From Typha latifolia (lineage: Eukaryota; Streptophyta; Magnoliopsida; Poales; Typhaceae): 64,000 nt of DNA. A program made the position numbers and the translations under genes. The notes below the pieces were generated by a model. That model worked only from the letters and a program-made list of their open reading frames with translations. It searched no databases and was not told where the DNA came from. Location of the stretch: positions 8,618,001 to 8,682,000 of the forward strand of contig CM034105.1 in the NCBI GenBank assembly GCA_019914945.1. Reading direction: 5' to 3'. This document shows positions 56,501-62,950 of this stretch, one piece after another (the stretch's first letter is position 1; each line of letters begins with the position of its first letter).

Positions 56501-57868
56501 TTTAATTTCTAAAATATCTATAACAGGTTGTCAACTCAGTGTACTTTTTTCTGAGATAGACCAATGGCAAATACGCTCAAAATGCAAATAACAAGATAGT
56601 GCTGGTAAGCTATCTATGCTTAAGACTTTACATCAGCATAATGTAATTATTGACCTAGGTGAGAAGTCCACTTTAAGCATAGTATTAGTACTTTAATATC
56701 TAGATAGATGAGTATAATTATGTTGGTTCATGAGTTATGTTTACAGAGTATTACCCCTATTAACAATATAACTATGCAGAAATTCATGTATTCTTAACGG
56801 TAGTAGAAAATATAACTATGCAGAAATTCATGTATTCTTAACGGTAGTAGAAAATATAACTATGCAGAAATTCATGTTTTCATCATGGTAGTAGAAAAGA
56901 ATAAAAGTAACAATCTAAGTTACATTACAATTTACTTTATTGTTAGAAATCCTAGATGTAATAATAACTGTTTATCTTACAAGTATATATACATGTTTGT
57001 TTGTAATTAAGACAATTAAATGTCATTAACATCATACAAAATGAATGTGGTAGTAACTAATTTTAAGTTTTTAAAATTAATTAAAAATGATGTTATATGT
57101 AGCTTCTTGTAAAAGTAGCACATTGCTCACATATGTTTACTAAATCCTTAAAACATGCATGCTCAAAGAAAGTAATCAAATTGCTAGGCAATATCTATTG
57201 TCTTGATCTTACATTAAATATATATTGTACAAGGAGAAATAAAAGGACAATATATCTCATGTGTACTAAAATCCATTCACATAAGTGGGGCGTATAGAAA
57301 AATATGACTTATCAAGTATCTAGAAAAATGTTTGCTAAAGAGAAAAGCTTCAAATATTCAAGTACAAAAAGAGACCTGCGTGGAATGGTAGAGAAAGTTA
57401 AAGCTTAAGCTCCAATATCCATAAGCCATGCTCTGTCGAAAGCTCAACTTATATAACTTCTCCAGCCATTTCAGGTACCTATCAAAATTGTGAGAAAGTA
57501 GTAAGTCCTGCAAGACCTTTGTATATGAGATAAGTGAAATAAATAGGCATATAAACATGACTTTACAAGATTCAAGATCAAGCAAGCATGTATAAAAAGA
57601 AACACAGAGAGAGAATGGAGAGGGGCAGAGAGAAAGAAAGACAAAACTTTTACCTTCCGAACTCTTGCATCTCAGTTCCATATATTCGGACTGTTCTAAC
57701 CAAAGATAATGTCTCTTGTGCAGTCTGGTAAATTTAATGATAAATGTAAGTCAAATATAGAACAAAATCAGGAGAATGCATAGTCCGATTTACAAAATTT
57801 TAAATGATCTTACTTCATTGGCACTTGCAATAAACTCCTGTGTTAATTTGGCAGCTCTTTTTTGGTAC
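29492..57868 (-). CDS. ABCB26: ABCB26/TAP1-like half-size ABC transporter (3' twelve exons)
   Basis: Twelve exons joined in frame give ~402 residues without a stop: 57814-57868, 57654-57724, 57376-57478, 56215-56425, 50831-50904, 31273-31329, 31117-31191, 30936-31010, 30558-30839, 30415-30479, 30283-30343, 29492-29572. They encode the last membrane helices and the whole nucleotide-binding domain: Walker [11 protein letters not shown]-loop FVGQE, signature LSGGQKQR, Walker [14 protein letters not shown]-loop AHR, and the C-terminus [16 protein letters not shown]. By family knowledge this is the plant TAP-like ABCB26, a plastid envelope half-transporter that works as a dimer; the substrate is uncertain. 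Splice phases are all compatible. One donor is GC (after 56215). Introns of 19.5 kb (31330-50830) and 5.3 kb (50905-56214) are full of transposons. The N-terminal exons (plastid signal, first helices) were not found and may lie right of the window. ABCB27/TAP2 is a less likely identity. Confidence 0.93.
30283..30343 (-). CDS. ABCB26: ABCB26-like exon: post-H-loop segment
   Basis: 61 bases encode (R)[20 protein letters not shown]. Acceptor TTTGACAG and donor GTATGTG. Its first base completes the Arg of the H-loop AHR. Confidence 0.93.
30415..30479 (-). CDS. ABCB26: ABCB26-like exon: H-loop
   Basis: 65 bases encode [20 protein letters not shown] and the switch histidine. Donor GTACTTTC, acceptor TTGATTCAG. 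Confidence 0.93.
30558..30839 (-). CDS. ABCB26: ABCB26-like exon: ABC signature and Walker B
   Basis: 282 bases (94 codons) run from [16 protein letters not shown] through the signature [16 protein letters not shown], Walker B TILILDE and D-loop SALD to ESEHYVK. The longest exon of the gene in this window. Acceptor TATATGCAG, donor GTAAACTC. Confidence 0.95.
30936..31010 (-). CDS. ABCB26: ABCB26-like exon: beta strands and Q-loop
   Basis: 25 codons, [20 protein letters not shown] then GFVGQ, the Gln of the Q-loop ending the exon. Acceptor TTATTGCAG, donor GTTATAAA. Confidence 0.95.
31117..31191 (-). CDS. ABCB26: ABCB26-like exon: Walker A
   Basis: 25 codons beginning [20 protein letters not shown]; the P-loop Lys and Ser/Thr are intact. 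Acceptor GTATATTAG, donor GTAACTTT. Confidence 0.95.
31273..31329 (-). CDS. ABCB26: ABCB26-like exon: strand before Walker A
   Basis: 19 codons, [19 protein letters not shown]. The intron upstream of it (on the minus strand) is 19.5 kb long and reaches 50830. Confidence 0.93.
31330..31808 (-). other. Intron sequence, no feature seen
   Basis: Start of the 19.5-kb intron; AT-rich, non-repetitive, nothing recognised. Confidence 0.5.
31809..33990 (+). mobile_element. Solo LTR B1 (TGTGAGAACC...TTGTGACA family)
   Basis: A 2182-bp unit flanked by CAAGT (31804-31808) and CAATT (33991-33995), a 4/5 target duplication. It shares with B2 (42782-44896) the start TGTGAGAACC, a GC-rich leader with a splice-donor-like site, the ACTCACTGAGCTATA...GTTGGCTCATGG block (33634-33665 here, 44536-44568 in B2) and the CCTCACCTC(T/C)ACTTAGGA block. 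No internal domain. It lies inside the transporter intron. Confidence 0.85.
33991..35264. other. Intron sequence, no feature recognised
   Basis: About 1.3 kb of non-coding, low-repeat DNA, probably original intron. Confidence 0.5.
35265..35385 (+). repeat. Left arm of a long inverted repeat (possible MULE TIR)
   Basis: It begins GGGAAATTGATTAAAA and contains CCTACATTTTGGATTTAAC and CCCAAAAACACCCTAA. The reverse complement of 50477 down to about 47270 (skipping the D2 insertion) matches it along its length, with GGGAAATTGATAAAAAAC at its end. Terminal GGG and long arms fit Mutator-like elements; the 9-bp flanks match only weakly. Confidence 0.65.
35386..37284. other. Intron DNA, mostly unassigned, with (TTC)n/(CT)n tract
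   Basis: A pyrimidine microsatellite (TTC then TCTCTT) runs at 36140-36215. Around 35783-35860 and 35908-35990 a ~80-bp segment (GATATGGTAGCC/GTTATGGTAAGC ... GGGGATGT) is repeated ~125 bp apart. No gene. Confidence 0.55.
37285..37500. mobile_element. Fragment resembling the TIR element at 59715
   Basis: GAGTGGCAAAAATTGACTCAA is followed by CGGGTTTGGGTTAAG, CCTGTTTAATAATCG and CAACCCGCCAACC, the same CCCGTTTAA-type vocabulary as the element at 59715-61323. The far end and target duplication are not seen. Confidence 0.45.
37765..38234. repeat. Foldback-type inverted repeat, ~36-bp arms, ~400 bp apart
   Basis: AGAATCAATTAGTTGAAG and the adjoining AAAAAGAAAAAAAATCA at 37768-37802 are complementary to TGATTTTTTTCCTTTTTC and TTCAACTAATCAATTCTT at 38195-38231. 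Arms differ at about 3 positions. The spacer is unassigned. Confidence 0.75.
38151..38276. repeat. Perfect 22-bp direct repeat
   Basis: The sequence starting CAGGCTAATTCTAGGTGTTC occurs at 38151-38172 and 38255-38276. The second copy abuts and overlaps the left end of the TIR element at 38273. Confidence 0.85.
38273..39422. mobile_element. Non-autonomous TIR element rich in GCCGTGCC motifs
   Basis: The left end TCAACGATGGCCGTGCC and the right end GGCACGGCCATCCATGA are inverted repeats (15 of 17). Subterminal arrays of GCCGTGCC/GGCACG on both sides extend the pairing, and the middle is AT-rich without a gene. No matching target duplication was seen. A 191-bp relative sits at 59427-59617. Confidence 0.75.
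39680..40440 (+). pseudogene. hAT (RICESLEEPER-like) transposase remnant
   Basis: Decayed frames show the catalytic core of BED-type hAT transposases: [20 protein letters not shown] and [17 protein letters not shown] (39818-39950), [19 protein letters not shown] in the next frame (39991-40047), then [17 protein letters not shown] and LSDSNYKYC (40151-40232). The start, zinc finger and C-terminal dimerisation region are not seen. Several stops. Confidence 0.82.
40441..41148. other. Intron DNA between hAT remnants
   Basis: AT-rich, no gene. A short palindrome TTGGGAAA...TTTCCCAA lies at 40456-40476. Confidence 0.5.
41668..41880. repeat. AT-rich minisatellite in the 5' part of H1
   Basis: Units GCTGAATTATTTAATTTGCT and GAAATTGAGATTAAATATTT alternate in four to five imperfect copies, just before the transposase start. 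Confidence 0.85.
41934..42781 (+). pseudogene. H1 transposase, N-terminal half (BED finger region)
   Basis: From ATG 41934: [17 protein letters not shown], then a damaged BED finger in which the first CxxC has been lost to a small deletion, then [20 protein letters not shown] (42031-42090). An acidic/Lys-rich linker follows (~42180-42320). Then [32 protein letters not shown] and CDRW at 42767-42778, the DUF659 catalytic start, cut by LTR B2. Confidence 0.85.
42782..44896 (+). mobile_element. Solo LTR B2 with perfect target duplication inside H1
   Basis: A 2115-bp unit from TGTGAGAACC to GTCGTGATA, flanked by identical GACTA (42777-42781, 44897-44901). Removing it with one GACTA restores the order of hAT codons across the junction. 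Terminal CA has mutated to TA. Same family as B1 at 31809. Confidence 0.93.
44897..46825 (+). pseudogene. H1 transposase, C-terminal half with dimerisation domain
   Basis: After the [15 protein letters not shown] (44910-44946), [20 protein letters not shown] (45031-45090, catalytic Asp region), then broken frames, with [20 protein letters not shown] in the open frame 45229-45552. The hAT dimerisation signature is at 45970-46080 (AEWWSIY, then CERNWTIF at 46060). A Tyr/Pro-rich tail ([14 protein letters not shown]) ends near 46650. Many stops. Confidence 0.85.
47272..47362 (-). repeat. Right arm of the long inverted repeat, inner part
   Basis: Its reverse complement (GGTTACACCTTACCTTATTG, TCTACATTTTGGGTTTAATT, CTCAAAAACATCCTAAA) matches the left arm at 35308-35385. 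Element D2 inserted within this arm; the outer part is at 50435-50477. Confidence 0.65.
47363..48320 (+). repeat. 5' LTR of D2
   Basis: 958 bp, from TGATACACTTAG to AATCTATCA, aligned with the 3' LTR end to end. It carries several GTTCGAAC-type palindromes (47402-47571) and TATATATATG near 47625. A ~105-bp segment (about 47973-48080, with GGCTTCCGGTCGCTTACCGA) is absent from the 3' LTR and from D1. Its right end holds several PBS-like units. Confidence 0.9.
48321..48336 (+). other. Primer-binding site of D2
   Basis: ATTAGTATCAGAGCAA directly follows the LTR and fits the initiator tRNA-Met PBS with one mismatch (TAGTATCAGAGC for TGGTATCAGAGC). Confidence 0.85.
48375..49498 (+). pseudogene. 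Integrase of D2, joined to a gag stub by deletion
   Basis: The gag start region (AAGAAAGATG) runs straight into integrase near 48378. The core is well preserved: [10 protein letters not shown] (first Asp, 48463), [24 protein letters not shown] (second Asp, 48649) and SAYHPQTE (48736). One base is missing at ~48750, shifting the frame. Frame 48887-49456 covers [16 protein letters not shown] to a chromodomain-like tail ([16 protein letters not shown]), where a conserved Trp codon has become TAG at 49454-49456. Confidence 0.9.
49532..50434 (+). repeat. 3' LTR of D2
   Basis: 903 bp, preceded by the polypurine tract AAGGTAGGGGAAG (49509-49521). It starts TGGTACACTTAG and ends GTCTATCA. It contains six TTCGAAC/TTTGAAC motifs, some within the perfect palindrome GCGTTCGAACGC, and lacks the ~105-bp segment of the 5' LTR. 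Confidence 0.9.
50435..50477 (-). repeat. Right arm of the long inverted repeat, outer part
   Basis: The reverse complement starts GGGAAATTGATAAAAAAC, matching the left arm's GGGAAATTGATTAAAATC. It is separated from its inner part by D2. Confidence 0.65.
50831..50904 (-). CDS. ABCB26: ABCB26-like exon: start of the nucleotide-binding domain
   Basis: 74 bases encode (G)[20 protein letters not shown] and SRSM. FSYP is the A-loop region that stacks on adenine; its aromatic Tyr is present. Acceptor TTTTGGCAG, donor GTATGCTT. It joins phase 1 to the 56215 exon and phase 0 to the 31329 exon. Confidence 0.93.
50905..51839. other. Intron DNA with a 54-bp spaced direct repeat
   Basis: TTCAAATTTCATTGAAGT...ATATCTAAGGA occurs at 51414-51441 and, nearly identical, at 51468-51495. 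No gene is recognised. Confidence 0.5.
51840..52480 (+). pseudogene. Second type of hAT transposase remnant (H3)
   Basis: A decayed frame encodes [20 protein letters not shown] (51893-51952), [23 protein letters not shown] (52010-52060) and [11 protein letters not shown] (52171-52203), the middle-to-late region of BED/DUF659 hAT transposases. It differs from H1. No zinc finger or TIR was located; three or more stops. Confidence 0.7.
52481..55064. other. Intron DNA, unassigned
   Basis: About 2.6 kb without a recognisable gene. The 146-codon minus-strand open frame at 54627-55067 has no family features I can name. Some parts (GTGGTCTAAGG near 53139, CAAGTTGATATCAAGGAC near 54602) look like worn LTR material but cannot be assigned. 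Confidence 0.4.
55065..55270 (+). mobile_element. 3'-terminal fragment of an A-family LTR
   Basis: TTTGATAGTTTGTCGTGGTCTG, GTGGGTCCTACTAGATTA and ATATTAATATATTTATTTGG match the last ~180 bp of LTR A2 (23890-24059), ending in CCGTCCTATCACA-like sequence. Confidence 0.75.
55271..56214. other. Intron DNA with short repeats
   Basis: A ~47-bp unit (TATAAGGACTGGACATCCTA) is repeated in tandem at 55888 and 55936. Segments at 55718-55757 and 56031-56074, both with CTAA(T/C)A...TTTT(G/A)GGTCAACTA, form a direct repeat about 315 bp apart. No gene. Confidence 0.6.
56215..56425 (-). CDS. ABCB26: ABCB26-like exon: last membrane helices, GC donor
   Basis: 211 bases encode [53 protein letters not shown] and the linker to the nucleotide-binding domain. 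Acceptor GTTTATAG. The donor is GC (GAAG followed by GCAAGAAC), a recognised minor class whose flanking bases fit the consensus well. Confidence 0.93.
56765..56898. repeat. Three tandem copies of a 44-bp unit
   Basis: The unit starting AATATAACTATGCAGAAATT begins at 56765, 56809 and 56853. The first two copies are identical; the third differs at a few positions. It lies in a short transporter intron. Confidence 0.92.
57376..57478 (-). CDS. ABCB26: ABCB26-like exon: membrane-domain segment
   Basis: 103 bases encode [20 protein letters not shown] and [14 protein letters not shown], part of the transmembrane domain. Acceptor TTTTGATAG, donor GTCTCTTT. Confidence 0.92.
57654..57724 (-). CDS. ABCB26: ABCB26-like exon: cytosolic/stromal loop
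   Basis: 71 bases encode [20 protein letters not shown] and EFG, the conserved coupling region of half-transporters. Acceptor ATTTACCAG, donor GTAAAAGT. Confidence 0.92.
57814..57868 (-). CDS. ABCB26: ABCB26-like exon, most upstream one recognised
   Basis: 55 bases encode [18 protein letters not shown]. The preceding exon should encode a membrane helix and supply two bases of the split codon; I could not find it between 57869 and 58950. Confidence 0.9.
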
Positions 57869-58959
57869 CTATAAATTAAAAAAGGGTCAATGTTTAAATT
57901 GTCTTGCTGTCAACAAAAGGATAAAGACCAACAAGCAATAGCTCCATTGTCTAAAAACTTGACCTTTATTGGATATTCTATATTAAAAATGTAAAACTAA
58001 TACATTATTAAATATTAGGGGATCACAAATCACAGAACATGTGTAACTCGATAGGGTGAATGAGAGAATTTTAACTTAGACCTATTGAGTGTGCATGTGT
58101 GTTTGCGTGTTAGTGTGGATCAGAATACATAAAAAAATATTTTCAACTTCCTGTCAGATATGAGGCCATAAGTTGTTTCTAGGTTACTAAACCCAGTCAT
58201 TAATGCATGATCTATTGAGGTCATTATGTTCCTCACTGAAATCATTTTTTCCAGAGCAAATTTATTATCCCACTTTACCATAACAAGTGCAAAGCAAGCA
58301 AACTAATTAGTAGAACCTGAAAAGGACGAGTTTCAACATATTGGACCCAAGAATAACAAATGTTCTTCCATATGGTGAGTCATAGGAGTCCAATGAGCTG
58401 TCTTTAATTCTTAATTTGTCTCATGTTAAAGCAAGTGCTTTGAGAAAGAGTATTGAGCATACAATCAAGAACTTACTAAGCAAGATTAAGTGCTGCCCAG
58501 CCTGAACACCAGCAGCCCTTTACGCCTATACCGCGGAGTTTTGGATCGGCACTATATAAACCCAGAATTTTGAAAAGAAACAAAATAAAATAGTTAGATA
58601 ATCCTTAGATAAGGAGATTTAATTATATCTTGTATCTCTTAAGTTTTGGATTAGGTTGAAATCTTAAGTTAATTAAACTCCCTATTTAAATAATAAAGGA
58701 GATTAGAGCCACATTGCATTAGGATTCCATCTCCTTTATCTATAAAAAGGAGGGAAAGGGCTAAGAGAAAATAAACCCTAGAGTGGAAGAAGAAAAGAAT
58801 GATACAAAATTAAAAAAAATAAAAATATAAAAAGGAGGGGTTTGGGTATTGCTACATTACTTACAGAGAGAGTAAGAAGGCAGAGAAATTTCAGCCTAGT
58901 ATTTGACAGAGAAGGAAGAAAGAAGAAAAAAAGCATGGAAGCTAGTTTTAGCCAATTCC
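57869..58959. other. Upstream transporter intron and LTR-like debris
   Basis: No membrane-helix exon is recognised. At 58735-58790 a TATA-like TCTATAAAAAGGAGGG and AAACCCTAGAG suggest a worn LTR promoter. A 75-bp open, splice-bounded stretch at 58477-58551 does not join in frame. Confidence 0.4.
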
Positions 58960-59121
58960 GAGTTTGTATTAGCCGATACTCGATACGTATTGGGTCGGGA
59001 TTGGTCAGATACAAGTCAGAGCCGACCCGTAACCGACCCAAGGACATCAATACTGATGTCCCCGTGCTCACTCAGTGACCTCCGGCAAGCCTACTCCATA
59101 CATTGATCATGATAGCAATGA

Positions 59122-59238
59122 GCAAAGTAGGGAGGATGACGAGGAGGATAATAAAATAAAGCAGAGTAGGGAGGATGATGAGGAGGATAATAAAATAGAG
59201 CAGAGTAGGGAGGATGACGAGGAGGATAATAAAATAGA
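59122..59238. repeat. Three tandem 39-bp copies in the acidic linker of H2
   Basis: Units start at 59122, 59161 and 59200; each encodes a 13-residue run with SREDDEEDNKI. H1 has a single related stretch near 42235, so the triplication is specific to this copy. Confidence 0.92.
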
Positions 59239-59426
59239 GCAGAAATATGCATAGAGAAAAGAAAAAATGGTGATAGTTTTTAAAGATCTAGATTAGTTCA
59301 TATACAAGGAGAAAGAGAATATAGGGGTAGTAATTCTACACCTAGGATTCCTAGTGTTATAGCAGAGTCTAAAAATATTTGACCAATAGATACATATTTT
59401 TAGAAAAATAGATCAAAAACACATAC

Positions 59427-59617
59427 CATTATCAAGAGGTCGGCGAGAAGCGGCAACAGCTAGTCTATGGCGAGCGGCGAAGGGTGGTGAGTAGTCTCCC
59501 TCGTCTTTTTCTCTCCCTCTCTTGCGGCACAGCTAGCACGTGCCGTGCCGTGCCATGAGGTGCCATGCTATGCCAGCCGATGGTCAGCACGACACGTGCT
59601 TGTGGCATGGCCATCCA
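59427..59617. mobile_element. 191-bp insertion related to the GCCGTGCC element
   Basis: It is flanked by TTATCAAG (59419-59426) and TGATCAAG (59618-59625), a 7/8 duplication; H1 lacks the insertion at this site. It contains CACGTGCCGTGCCGTGCC and ends GGCATGGCCATCCA, like the right end of the element at 38273-39422. Confidence 0.75.
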
Positions 59618-60697
59618 TGATCAAGACAGCTCAAAGGAAATAAAAATGCAAAAAAGCATATTGGTAAGGCATCTCTAAATTTTCTATTATAACTATATTC
59701 ATTCTAATGTAGATTAGAGGTGGCAATCGGATCGGGTTAGCCGAGTTCGAGTCGGGTCGGGTTCGGGTCAGATCAAAATAGTGCTAACACAAACACAACC
59801 CGTTTATTAAACAGGTAACACGACACGACCTAGTTAACCCGTTTAATAAACAAATTATATTTTTTATACAGCCTGTTTAACTCGAGCCGATCCGTTTAAC
59901 CCATTTAATAAACATGTTATATTTTTTATTCAATCCGTTTAACCCATCTATACAACCCGTTTAACTAGTTTACATCCATTTAACAAAAAATATCACATTT
60001 ACACAAATCCATTAGATTTACAATATTACGGGAATATTTAGTAAAAATAAATTCAAATTGGCTCAATAGCTTCCAGTAGGATAGGCATCGCCGAAGTTGG
60101 CGAAGCGGCAACGGCAAAGGCAAGGCTCCAGGAGTTGGCTCCCATAGTGCTCCGGATCTGCCGATGAAGACGAGGCGGGAGAGGTCTGAGGCAGTCGGTG
60201 CGACCGGACGGAGGCACCGCGGCAGGCGGCAGATGGTCGCGGTAGGCGGAGACGGGGAGCGGAGACGGAGACGCGGGAGGCATAGGCGCGGGAGGCAGCA
60301 GGCAGAGAAGTGATGAATCCAACAACAGAAAAAAATTCATTTTGGGAAATGGTTGCTCCTCTATCACCCTAGGACCAAAGTTGATCCTCTATTGCAGAGC
60401 CAATGGAGCTTCTGAATTTTGAACTTTCCACCATGAATCCATGAGTAATATATGTGCTTCACATGAAGCCATCTATCCAATTCTTGCAGGGACTTACTCG
60501 CAGATGCAATTTGTTTGTTGGAGGTCATCTTCTCCGAGACCATCAGACCCTTGTAGCTCCTAATCTCTGTCTACCTCTCTTTCTGAAGCCTCTCCATTTC
60601 TTCTCTCCGTTTTTGCCAAGGAAAAGCTCTCTCCAATCTTGTTCATACTTCAAAACCTACTTATCTTGTTCATATTCAATATTGTTCAAAGACTTAC

Positions 60698-60759
60698 TTT
60701 ATCTTTCAACTGGAGCTTTCTTTTTGCCCTTTCAGCTACATTGACAACTTCTCGCTCAG
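60698..60759 (-). pseudogene. Exon-like segment inside the TIR element (possible captured host exon)
   Basis: On the minus strand an acceptor (CTACTTGCAG) precedes 62 open bases that encode EREVVNVAERAKRKLQLKDK, followed by a perfect donor GTAAGTC. The peptide is basic and helical; I do not recognise the protein. It lies in the non-repetitive core of a non-autonomous transposon, the usual setting for transduplicated gene fragments. Confidence 0.45.
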
Positions 60760-61080
60760 CTGCAAGTAGGAACCAGCGATCATGGTTACAATCAAAGCAA
60801 GTGACCAAGCTTTAGAACTATATAGTTAACAAATCAACATCAGAGTTCAAGAAAAAGAGATCAAGTTCCACATAAAGCAACGAGAAAATGATTATCTAGT
60901 GAAAAAGACAATCAAGAAGGCACGGCGACAAGCAGAGACGCGGGAGGCAGTAGGCGCGGCGGTAGACGGTCGCCGCTGGAGAGAGAGGCGAGGCGATTTT
61001 TTTTCTTTCAAAATGCTGAGGCAGTTAGAGAAGAGGAAGTGGAGAGATTGAGATTTGAGACAGAGGGTTAGGTTAGGGTT

Positions 61081-61083
<3 letters not shown>

Positions 61084-61111
<28 letters not shown>

Positions 61112-61112
61112 G
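61084..61112. repeat. (AT)n microsatellite
   Basis: About 14 AT repeats near the right end of the TIR element. Confidence 0.9.
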
Positions 61113-62950
61113 GTTTGGCGGGTTGGCCCGACCCGACCCGACCCGTACACTTAAACGGGTCAAAACGGGTCAATTGTGTAAACCTGAACACGACCCGTTT
61201 ATTAAATGGGTTAGGCGAGTTAACCTGTTTATGACCCGAACTAGATTATATTAAACCCAAACCCAATTAAGAGCCGAGTTATCGTGTTAGGTTATCGGAT
61301 CGGGTTAAATTTTGTCACTCCTAATATAAATGATAGTTCTTATTATCACACTATAGTAGATGCTATATAATCGGTAGGATCTAGTATTCCTCCTAGTTCA
61401 AATAATATTATTTTTAAATATCTTGAATCAGAGGTAGATGAGCTTCATATATAAATTGAGACATTTAAAAGGTATTAGAATGAATTTAGTTGTACATTGA
61501 TATGTAATCAGTGGATTCTACATAATATAAGAAATATAATTAATTTCTTAGCATACTCGGGCAAATTTTTAATTTACTTAGGCAGATGACTAGTGATAGA
61601 AAGATCATCAGACCCAGCGTCACTTGCCACTCATCTTTTAGCATTGAAGAGCATCATGCGGTACAAAGATAATATTATGCAAATATTTACATTACAAGAG
61701 TGATCTATAAAAATTAAGAATATGAAACTTAAAGATAAACTTTAGGTGAAACTTTGAAAATTAATGGCTCTGAAAATGTATTTTCGGATAGTATTACAAT
61801 TGCCACCGCAGTATTTAAACTTATTGTCAAAATATTATGACTTATAGACAGTGACGACAGTCTGAGATGGGCTTCTTATATAAGACTATCAACATAGCAA
61901 AAAAATCAACAAAAGAATATAGGCAAAAGTTATAAGAAGTGGTGAAAAATAATTGATTCTAAATAGAAAAGACAACTATAGAGATATACACATTGCAGGT
62001 ACGCATTCTTTAAATTTACTAATTTACTTTTATTTATCATTTAGAAATTTGAATGCTTATACATTTTAAATTTCTACATGATATTTTTTTAATTCAAGAT
62101 TCTTATTGGGGGTTAGGAAGATAATCGGCAGGCTAGAGCCCGACATTCATAAGCAAATCCTTTGCGATAAAGAAGTGAGTATAATTCAATTAAATAATTT
62201 TATAATTCTTTGTTTCAAGTTTTAACTTTCAACATAATCAAGTTCTTATAAAATGTATAAAATAATATATTTCAAATAAAGAGATATAAATTGAAAGCTA
62301 GGCAATTCAGTACTTCTAAAATTGCTACAACTATATCTCATAATACCCCAATTGAATGGTGGTCCATTTATGGATAGAGAGACACCAAATTTGACAACAA
62401 TAGTAACGAAGATTTTAAGTTAAACTATATCTTCATCATAGTGTGAAAGAAATTTGACTACTTTCTTATTAATCCACACCAAAATACACAACTAGTTGAC
62501 AATGAAAATATTGAAGGAGTTAGTTTTATGTTACAACATGAGATTGAGAGAAAGAAATTTAAGAAAGAAGGCAGAAAATGAACAGCTAATTAATTTAAAT
62601 CATGGTTTTGATAAAGAAGAGCCCTTGCTCCATTAAGCAGAGAAGTGGATGACAAATTATTAGATGATAGAAATAACTCATAGTTAGATGAGGTATTATT
62701 GAAGACCACAATAAAGGCATAGGCTGGAATGAGAAATTCAGCAGCGAGAGATAATAAACCTACCAGTACCAATGATAACCCTAATGATCCTAACACTACA
62801 CCTGGTGGTGAGATCATCCCTTCTATATTTGCTGAAAAAAAGTCAATGAGGCATAGAGATTGAAGACAAAAATTAAAGATGTACATATATAACAGCGGCG
62901 TCATCATGAGAATGTTGTTCTCTATAATTATGATGCATTGAGTATTTATT

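Larger units (their letters stand above)
59715..61323. mobile_element. 1.6-kb non-autonomous hAT-like TIR element with exon-like cargo
   Basis: TIRs TAGAGGTGGCAA (59715) and, inverted, TAGGAGTGACAA (from 61323) match at 9 of 12. ATGTAGAT (59707-59714) and ATATAAAT (61324-61331) form a degraded 8-bp target duplication (6/8). Both ends carry GGGTTCGGGT and CCCGTTTAA-type subterminal repeats. The middle (60050-60990) is GC-richer, unlike the ends. H1 lacks this insertion. Confidence 0.82.
58960..62950 (+). mobile_element. Second copy of the H1 hAT family (H2), with two nested insertions
   Basis: It shares with H1 the GGACATCAATACTGATGTCC palindrome (59041-59060), the acidic linker, TTTTTAAAGATCTAGATTAG (59277), a TATTATCACAC...GTA(G/T)ATGCTAT block (61343), the KVLRL/VD region, and the dimerisation signature at 62345-62460 (EWWSIYG, then CERN at 62442). 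The transposase is thoroughly broken. Clear TIRs were not found; the right end is lost where a Ty3 gag begins near 62950. Confidence 0.8.

Noticed and set aside
58477..58551. 75-bp splice-bounded open segment on the minus strand as the next upstream transporter exon
   Set aside because: Its donor (GTAAGT) and acceptor look good, but joining it to exon 57868 creates TAG, and the peptide is not a membrane helix of the family.
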